In this document: piece by piece, positions 1-3,779 of the stretch
Layout of the letters: each line of letters begins with the position of its first letter
How positions within the stretch are numbered: position 1 is the stretch's first letter
Assembly: GCA_934699065.1 (NCBI GenBank)
Contig: CAKUWD010000151.1
Coordinates: forward strand, 1 to 7,104
Direction: 5' to 3'
Source of the DNA: an uncultured Treponema sp.
GTDB taxonomy: Bacteria; Spirochaetota; Spirochaetia; Treponematales; Treponemataceae
Length of the DNA stretch: 7,104 bases
The notes under the pieces: generated by a model
Told to the model about the DNA's origin: nothing
Database searches by the model: none
Seen by the model: the letters and a program-made list of their open reading frames with translations, nothing else
Position numbers and translations under genes: made by a program

Positions 1-239
1 TAGCGGTTCCAGCCCTGCCCGTCACCACCGTTTCGCGCCTTAAAGCAGTGCTTGTGGCGGATATTCGCCAGGGTTCGCAGATTCCGCTTTACTGTAAAAA
101 TAACATCACCGCCCTTTCCGCCGTCTCCGCCGTTAGGACCACCGTGAGGAATATATTTTTCGCGCCGGAAAGCAACACAGCCGTTGCCGCCGTTGCCCGA
201 GCGAACTTCAATTGTCGCTTCATCTGCAAATCCAATCAT
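1..239 (-). CDS. obg: Obg family GTPase, N-terminal part (runs off the window)
   Basis: This is the first 79 codons of the essential GTPase Obg (ObgE/CgtA), which works in 50S ribosome assembly and stress signalling in the cytoplasm. Only the glycine-rich Obg-fold domain is present. It shows the family's repeated glycine signature: SGNGGNGCVAFRREKY at about residues 14-29, then GGPNGGDGGKGGDV, NLRTL, and GGDGQGW near the edge. The GTPase domain (G1-G5) lies outside the window. The ATG at 239 fits because the fold begins at once with MIGFADEATIEV. No Shine-Dalgarno sequence is visible; the upstream bases are a U-run and then ATGGTAACAGACATTT. Position after rplU-rpmA is the classical order, but here obg is separated from rpmA by a terminator, a structured RNA region and a second terminator-like hairpin, so it may be controlled separately. 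Confidence 0.94.
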   Translation of the reverse strand, partial: MIGFADEATIEVRSGNGGNGCVAFRREKYIPHGGPNGGDGGKGGDVIFTVKRNLRTLANIRHKHCFKARNGGDGQGWNR

Positions 240-255
240 AAATGTCTGTTACCAT

Positions 256-290
256 AAAAAAAAGAGTCCCAAAATGATTTCCGAAACTCC
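256..290 (-). terminator. Terminator-like hairpin with U8 just before obg
   Basis: On the minus strand GAGTTTCGGAA (289-279) pairs with UUUUGGGACUC (274-264). This gives 11 consecutive pairs, four of them G-U, closing a 4-nt loop (AUCA), followed directly by eight U (263-256). It fits an intrinsic terminator, although the G-U pairs make it weaker than a textbook one. It ends 16 nt before the obg ATG, so it either closes a small RNA or acts as an attenuator for obg. Confidence 0.6.
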
Positions 291-369
291 AGGTGCTCCC
301 GTGAAAAATGCCCCTCGCCAACGGGATGATGTTGTCGAGTGTCATTTTTCACTCCGCACCTGCATTTTA
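256..369 (-). ncRNA. Candidate small RNA or attenuated 5' leader upstream of obg
   Basis: A compact RNA unit can be read on the minus strand: a promoter at 404-376, a predicted start near 369, a nested hairpin and a U8-tailed hairpin. The body has three stacked helices. P1 is CAGGTGC (362-356) with GCACCTG (296-290). P2 is GTGAAAAATG (352-343) with CATTTTTCAC (310-301). P3 is CTCGACAAC (339-331) with GTTGGCGAG (322-314), containing one A/G mismatch and an 8-nt loop. P1 and P2 are perfect and are separated by a short GGA/GGGA internal loop. I do not recognise it: it lacks the GGAA loop of SRP RNA and is too short for 6S RNA. It could be a free RNA of about 113 nt, an obg attenuator, or one copy of a dispersed palindromic element. 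The pairing is seen in the sequence; transcription is inferred. Confidence 0.42.
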
Positions 370-370
370 C

Positions 371-391
371 GAAGTCTTATAAAAAGACTTC
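371..391. repeat. 8-bp inverted repeat overlapping the -10
   Basis: GAAGTCTT (371-378) and AAGACTTC (384-391) form a perfect inverted repeat with a 5-bp spacer. It overlaps the candidate minus-strand -10 at 381-376. It could be a small operator. As a hairpin it has no U-tract on either strand, so it is a poor terminator. Confidence 0.4.
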
Positions 392-404
392 TGTTTATTG
401 TAAC
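376..404 (-). promoter_or_regulatory. Sigma70-like promoter for the RNA upstream of obg
   Basis: The -35 is GTTACA (404-399, four of six consensus bases). The spacer is 17 nt and the -10 is TATAAG (381-376, five of six). The predicted start is near 369, a few bases before the first base of the nested hairpin at 362. The -35 lies inside the 399-424 inverted repeat, and the -10 lies in the loop and arm of an 8-bp inverted repeat (371-378 with 384-391). Confidence 0.45.
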
Positions 405-424
405 AGACATTTCTGACTGTTACA
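399..424. promoter_or_regulatory. Operator-like inverted repeat TGTAACAG-N10-CTGTTACA
   Basis: TGTAACAG (399-406) and CTGTTACA (417-424) form a perfect 8-bp inverted repeat with centres 18 bp apart, a spacing suited to a dimeric helix-turn-helix repressor. It covers the -35 of the minus-strand promoter at 404-376, where a bound protein would block polymerase. Thirteen bases of it (400-412, GTAACAGACATTT) also recur on the opposite strand at 252-240, directly against the obg start codon. No regulator gene is in the window. Confidence 0.4.
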
Positions 425-429
425 CGCCC

Positions 430-463
430 AAAAAAAAAAGCCCGGCACTTTTACTTACCGGGC
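430..463 (-). terminator. Intrinsic terminator of the rplU-rpmA operon
   Basis: On the minus strand GCCCGG (463-458) pairs with CCGGGC (445-440) across a 12-nt loop and is followed by ten consecutive T (439-430). It starts 24 bases after the rpmA stop codon. This classic Rho-independent terminator ends the ribosomal-protein mRNA and implies that obg has its own promoter or depends on readthrough. Confidence 0.88.
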
Positions 464-487
464 ATTCATATTCAGTATAAACTGAAC

Positions 488-742
488 TTATTTTGCAGCT
501 TCAACAGAAACAACTTTGTGGTTATTTCTTTCACCGAAAACTACTTTTCCGTCTGCTGTAGCAAAAAGGCTGTCATCACCAGCTTTCATAACATTTGCTC
601 CAGGATAGAATTTTGTTCCGCGCTGCTTTACGATGATAGAACCTGCAGTTACAGATTCACCAGCATATCTTTTTACGCCCAAACTTTTCGGATTCGGATC
701 GCGTCCGTTTTTAGCACCAGATCCACCACGTGTTCTTCCCAT
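488..742 (-). CDS. rpmA: 50S ribosomal protein L27
   Basis: An 84-residue L27, the usual length. L27 binds near the peptidyl-transferase centre of the large subunit, and its flexible basic N-terminus reaches towards the P-site tRNA. The signature is clear: GGSGAKNGRDPNPKSLGVKR at about residues 6-25, then AGSIIVKQRGTKFYPGANV and the C-terminal KVVFGERNNHKVVSVE. The start is set by AAGGAG (754-749) six bases upstream of the ATG. The protein begins directly with MGRTRGG and lacks the cleavable leader found in Bacillota L27. Consistently, no Prp (YsxB) protease gene lies between rplU and rpmA; the gap is 16 nt. It is co-transcribed with rplU and followed by a strong terminator. Confidence 0.97.
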   Translation of the reverse strand: MGRTRGGSGAKNGRDPNPKSLGVKRYAGESVTAGSIIVKQRGTKFYPGANVMKAGDDSLFATADGKVVFGERNNHKVVSVEAAK

Positions 743-758
743 AGTAATCTCCTTTTAA

Positions 759-1073
759 TTATGCAAGAGTGATAGACTCAACACGTACCTTTGTGTACTG
801 CTGTCTATGACCAATCAAGCGATGATAATCTTTCTTTGACTTGTATTTGAAAACCAAAACTTTCTTGTCGCGGAAAGAATCTTCTACAACTACAGTTACT
901 TTTGCACCCTTTACATAAGGAGTTCCAACACTGATTTTGTCACCGTCGCTTACCAAAAGAACGGTATCAATGTCAATCTTAGCACCTTTTTCAGCATCAA
1001 GCTTATCTACTGTAAGGACAACGTCTTTTTCAGCCTTGTACTGCTTGCCCTTAAATTCAATAGTTGCGTACAT
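759..1073 (-). CDS. rplU: 50S ribosomal protein L21
   Basis: A 104-residue L21, matching the family length. L21 binds 23S rRNA and contacts L20 in the large subunit. Diagnostic features are the N-terminal MYATIEFKGKQYKAEK strand, the central VSDGDKISVGTPYVKGAKV segment and the C-terminal basic motif KSKKDYHRLIGHRQQYTKV (residues about 79-97). The start follows AGAGG (1084-1080) six bases upstream. It is first in the rplU-rpmA unit, with only 16 nt to the next start. A leader of about 150 nt and a plausible promoter lie upstream. Confidence 0.97.
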   Translation of the reverse strand: MYATIEFKGKQYKAEKDVVLTVDKLDAEKGAKIDIDTVLLVSDGDKISVGTPYVKGAKVTVVVEDSFRDKKVLVFKYKSKKDYHRLIGHRQQYTKVRVESITLA

Positions 1074-1224
1074 AAAATACCTCTATTAAAATAATTCGTT
1101 ATAAATCGCCCGATGCAGTGGAACAAGGAAACAGAATCCAGCCTGCAAAAGACTCGTAATTCAGACCGCGCTCCAAACGTAAAACGGGGATTAAACGCCG
1201 GTACACCCAAAGTCTAAATACGTA
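1074..1224 (-). promoter_or_regulatory. Long 5' leader of rplU with a hairpin
   Basis: From the predicted transcription start near 1224 to the rplU ATG there are about 150 untranslated bases. They can form one clear hairpin: TGCAG-GC-TGGA with TCCA-CTGCA (1147-1114), nine pairs with a 2-nt bulge and a 14-nt loop. Autoregulatory leaders upstream of rplU are known in other phyla, notably Bacillota. I cannot match this one to a known motif, so the regulatory role is inferred. Confidence 0.3.
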
Positions 1225-1230
1225 TCAAGT

Positions 1231-1259
1231 ATAATAATGAAAACAGAAGTTTTATGCAA
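1231..1259 (-). promoter_or_regulatory. Probable rplU-rpmA promoter
   Basis: The -35 is TTGCAT (1259-1254), the spacer 17 nt and the -10 TATTAT (1236-1231, five of six). The predicted start is near 1224. It is the best sigma70-like match on the minus strand between the fucosidase stop and rplU; a second TTGATA at 1228-1223 has no good -10. Confidence 0.45.
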
Positions 1260-1291
1260 TAGGTCTGACAGAGAATAGTAAATAGTATGTC

Positions 1292-1369
1292 GGGGGAAGT
1301 CTCCCCCTCGGCTGCAATTCGCTCCGCTCATTTCCGCCTACCCCCTCGCCTAAGGGGTTCCACCCCTTA
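1292..1369. repeat. G-rich two-hairpin intergenic repeat at the end of the fucosidase gene
   Basis: Two perfect hairpins flank a G/C-rich stretch. TAAGGGG (1351-1357) pairs with CCCCTTA (1363-1369), and GGGGGA (1292-1297) pairs with TCCCCC (1302-1307). On the minus strand the fucosidase stop codon TAA is the first three bases of the first hairpin. Neither hairpin is followed by a U-tract, so neither is a standard intrinsic terminator. The composition contrasts sharply with the AT-rich DNA on the rplU side. It looks like one copy of a dispersed intergenic element, possibly serving as a 3' end stabiliser; only one copy is in the window, so this is inferred. Confidence 0.5.
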
Positions 1370-3763
1370 AAAACCCTGGTTAAATTTTATTTTTTCCAAA
1401 GGTATAGCATTTTTCCCTGCATGTAATTCTTTATTTATAACTTTTCCTTTCTTCCATTCAATGTCAATTGTCCAGCCGCCTTTTACAGCAAGACCACGGA
1501 TGTGCCCCGACTGCCAGGCAGGAGCCGACGGAAGAGCCGGAAGAAGCTTAACTGTTACAGTGCCATCATCTGACATTTCACTCTGAACAAGCAGGCGGAG
1601 GATTCCGGCCAGGGCACCAAAGTTTCCGTCAATCTGGAAAGGCGGATGATTATCTAAAAGATTTGGCAGAGTTGAGTGCTGGAAGAGCATTATAATGGAA
1701 GAAAGTGCTTTATCTCCCATTCCAAGCTGGGCAAAAAAGTTTATTATCCAGGCCTGACTCCAGCCGGTATGGCCGCCGCCGTTAGACAGGCGTTTTTGCA
1801 GGGTCTTTTTTGCGGCCTCGCAAAGTTCTGGCGTACGCTCAAGGGTAATTGTATGGCCCGGAAAAAGTCCATAAAGATGACTGATGTGGCGGTGACCAGG
1901 TTCTACTTCTTCCACTTCGCGGTTCCACTCCATAAGGGAACCATCGGAATTAAGAGAAGGCTTTTTAAGGTGGGAAAGAACATAGGCGAAAGAGTCGAAA
2001 TCGGATTGAGGATAGGCTTTTCCAGTTTTAGATGCTGGCCCCTTCGCAGCATGACGGAGGGCTTTCCGAGCTTTAAGACAGCCGGTAAAGAGGTGCTCTA
2101 AAATCATATTGTCCATCTCGCAACCCGGAGTAAAGGCTCCAACCTCACCGGTTTTTGTAACATAAGAGTTTTCCGGAGAAAGACTCGGATTTATAATCAG
2201 ATAAGGCTTTCCATCTTCTGCAAGGCCTGCTTCTTGGCTCGGTACAAGATAATCAACAAAGAAAAGTGCTGCCTCGTGCATAAGATAGTAATAACGCTCA
2301 AGGAAGGCCTTATCCATTGTATATTCATAATGTTCTATTATATGAGTTGCCATCCAGGCAGCGCCAAGAACCCAGTAAGTAGCAGGAATCCAGGCATCCT
2401 GCGGGGCGGCATCTCCCCAGATGTCTGTATTGTGATGAAGGACATAACCGCGGCAGCCGTACATTTCGCGGGCAGCCTGGCGGCCTCTTTCGTAAGAGCG
2501 CTCCAGCAGATCGAAGAAAGGAAGTTCACAGTCACTGAGGCTTGTCATATTAGCCGGCCAGTAGTTCATCTGGGCATTGATATTAATTGTATATTTACTC
2601 TGCCAGGGCGGTTCAATCTGACCATTCCACAGGCCCTGAAGTGTTAGCGGCAGCTGGCCAGGGACACGGCTTCCGGAAATCATAAGATAGCGGGAAAAGT
2701 TTAAGTATTGATTTACGAGGGAAGTGTTGTCCGGGGCGGCAGATGACAATAGCTCGGGGGTGTTTTCGATACACCCGCTTTGCGGGTACTCAACCACCGG
2801 TCTGCCGATTTCTACTTCACAGCGGTCCCAGTAATTTTTGTATTCAACCAAATGCCAGGCAAAAAAATCTTCAGCGGCGGCAGAAAGTCCGGTACGGGCA
2901 ATCTGATTTTTAATTTTAGTTAGATTAGACTTACATAGTGGTGTCCATTTGTTCTTCAGAATCAACTTGTCATACTGTTTTTTAGTAAGGGGCTTTTTAT
3001 TCCATTTTTTATTCCACTTAAGACTCTGGATATCAATAAAGAAAAGAACCTCGTCACAGGCTTTTCCGTAAAGACAGCTTCCGCGAGTTCCGAACTCCCC
3101 GCCGCGGGCAATTGCCCCTGCTCCCACACAGAAAGGTATACCGTGAGAATCTTCAAGGAAGATACAGCCAGCGTCTGCCCATATCTTGTCACTCCAAATG
3201 CCTCGGTCAAGATAACCTGAATAATTTATTTTTCCCGGAGTACTGGCAGTTACATGCATAAAAAGAATATCGTCCACTGCACTGATCCAGGTACGGCGGG
3301 TAAAGATTGTTCCTTCGTCGTCTGTGTAAGTTACAAGTGTGCAGGCCATATCTAAGAATAATTCGCTCTTGTAATTGACGAGGACATTTTCATCTGCCTT
3401 GTGGGCAAGAGGCCAGCCACAGGCAAGTCCGCTGTTTTTTTCTGAAAAGAAATCGATATGAAAATCACCTGCTGTCTGATAAGCGCGCTCATTAAAGGAT
3501 GTGCCGCTCATTGCTTCAAAGCCAAGGGCCTGGGCTTCGAGAACACGACCTTCGTTTACAAAGGATCGGATTTTTTCGAGATTATTTTTCACATCCGGAT
3601 TCAGGCGTTTTTGAGGGCCCCCGGACCAGATTCCTTCTTCATTTAGTTGAAGTATTTCATTAGAGGGATGTGCTTTAACCATACAGCCAAGACGGCCGTT
3701 TCCAAGAGGGAGATATTGCTCCCATTTTTCTGCGGGTTTATCAAACAGCATTTTGCAATTCAT
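1367..3763 (-). CDS. GH95-type alpha-L-fucosidase, intracellular
   Basis: A 798-residue glycoside hydrolase of family GH95, mostly inverting alpha-1,2-L-fucosidases that trim fucose from host glycans, milk oligosaccharides or plant xyloglucan. The N-terminal beta domain opens with EQYLPLGNGRLGCMV (16-29) and QLNEEGIWSGGP (39-50). The (alpha/alpha)6 barrel holds LTLQGLWN (373-380) and INININ-type YTININAQMNYWP (391-403). By alignment from memory with Bifidobacterium AfcA, N394 and N396 match the base-activating asparagines and D712 in FQIDGNFG the catalytic aspartate; E531 in PSLSPEN is my guess for the acid. Length is near the norm. No signal peptide is seen, so it probably acts on imported oligosaccharides. 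Relative to the family it carries extra residues near 325-342 and 570-590, both encoded by hairpin repeats. There is no Shine-Dalgarno site; a TGCTATAAT lies 7 nt before the ATG. Some GH95 members prefer L-galactose. Confidence 0.93.
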   Translation of the reverse strand: MNCKMLFDKPAEKWEQYLPLGNGRLGCMVKAHPSNEILQLNEEGIWSGGPQKRLNPDVKNNLEKIRSFVNEGRVLEAQALGFEAMSGTSFNERAYQTAGDFHIDFFSEKNSGLACGWPLAHKADENVLVNYKSELFLDMACTLVTYTDDEGTIFTRRTWISAVDDILFMHVTASTPGKINYSGYLDRGIWSDKIWADAGCIFLEDSHGIPFCVGAGAIARGGEFGTRGSCLYGKACDEVLFFIDIQSLKWNKKWNKKPLTKKQYDKLILKNKWTPLCKSNLTKIKNQIARTGLSAAAEDFFAWHLVEYKNYWDRCEVEIGRPVVEYPQSGCIENTPELLSSAAPDNTSLVNQYLNFSRYLMISGSRVPGQLPLTLQGLWNGQIEPPWQSKYTININAQMNYWPANMTSLSDCELPFFDLLERSYERGRQAAREMYGCRGYVLHHNTDIWGDAAPQDAWIPATYWVLGAAWMATHIIEHYEYTMDKAFLERYYYLMHEAALFFVDYLVPSQEAGLAEDGKPYLIINPSLSPENSYVTKTGEVGAFTPGCEMDNMILEHLFTGCLKARKALRHAAKGPASKTGKAYPQSDFDSFAYVLSHLKKPSLNSDGSLMEWNREVEEVEPGHRHISHLYGLFPGHTITLERTPELCEAAKKTLQKRLSNGGGHTGWSQAWIINFFAQLGMGDKALSSIIMLFQHSTLPNLLDNHPPFQIDGNFGALAGILRLLVQSEMSDDGTVTVKLLPALPSAPAWQSGHIRGLAVKGGWTIDIEWKKGKVINKELHAGKNAIPLEKIKFNQGF
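2030..2056 (-). repeat. In-frame palindromic repeat, family 1, copy A (inside fucosidase)
   Basis: The plus strand reads AGATGCTG (2030-2037), nine variable bases, then CAGCATGACG (2047-2056). ATGCTG and CAGCAT form a 6-bp hairpin. Read with the gene it starts on a codon boundary and encodes RHAAKGPAS (residues 570-578). It sits between GCLKARKAL and FAYVLSHL, where GH95 proteins normally run on without this segment, so about 20 residues appear inserted. Every one of the 18 non-loop bases is shared with the copy at 5139-5165. Confidence 0.8.
2739..2790 (-). repeat. Second in-frame hairpin segment inside fucosidase
   Basis: Two overlapping, mutually exclusive hairpins share one arm: GGGTGT (2758-2763) with ACACCC (2771-2776), and ACCCGC (2773-2778) with GCGGGT (2782-2787). 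The segment encodes EYPQSGCIENTPELLSSA (325-342) just before the first conserved barrel segment, in a linker that varies in GH95. It looks like a second repeat type accommodated in frame, but there is no second copy in the window. Confidence 0.45.
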
Positions 3764-3770
3764 GCTTTTG

Positions 3771-3779
3771 ATTATAGCA
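3771..3779 (-). promoter_or_regulatory. Extended -10 promoter giving a leaderless fucosidase mRNA
   Basis: TGCTATAAT is a perfect extended -10 in the 16-nt gap between the radical SAM stop and the fucosidase start. The predicted +1 is at 3764-3763, the A of the ATG or one base before it. No -35 is convincing, which an extended -10 can tolerate. No Shine-Dalgarno site is present. Confidence 0.6.

Noticed and set aside
222..255. Short minus-strand frame MVTDIYDWICR overlapping the obg start
   Set aside because: Eleven codons, no ribosome binding site, and its ATG directly follows the terminator U-run. It could be a leader peptide, but nothing beyond the frame supports it.
290..362. SRP (4.5S) RNA or 6S RNA
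   Set aside because: The apical GGAA loop of SRP RNA is absent. The length and the lack of a large central bubble do not fit 6S RNA.
308..382. Plus-strand 24-codon frame starting MPLANGMML inside the RNA locus
   Set aside because: No Shine-Dalgarno site and no plus-strand promoter are visible, and the frame lies wholly in the nested hairpin, which explains the sequence better. It may be worth a peptide search if the element proves repeated.
184..480. Open frame of 98 codons on the plus strand
   Set aside because: It crosses antisense obg, the RNA locus and the rpmA terminator, with no start signals. It is a by-product of hairpin sequence.
743..758. Possible Prp (YsxB) protease gene between rplU and rpmA
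   Set aside because: The gap is only 16 nt, and L27 lacks the leader that Prp would cleave.
1676..2101. Plus-strand 141-codon frame antisense to the fucosidase
   Set aside because: The minus strand carries conserved GH95 motifs throughout. The plus frame has no recognisable domain or start signals.
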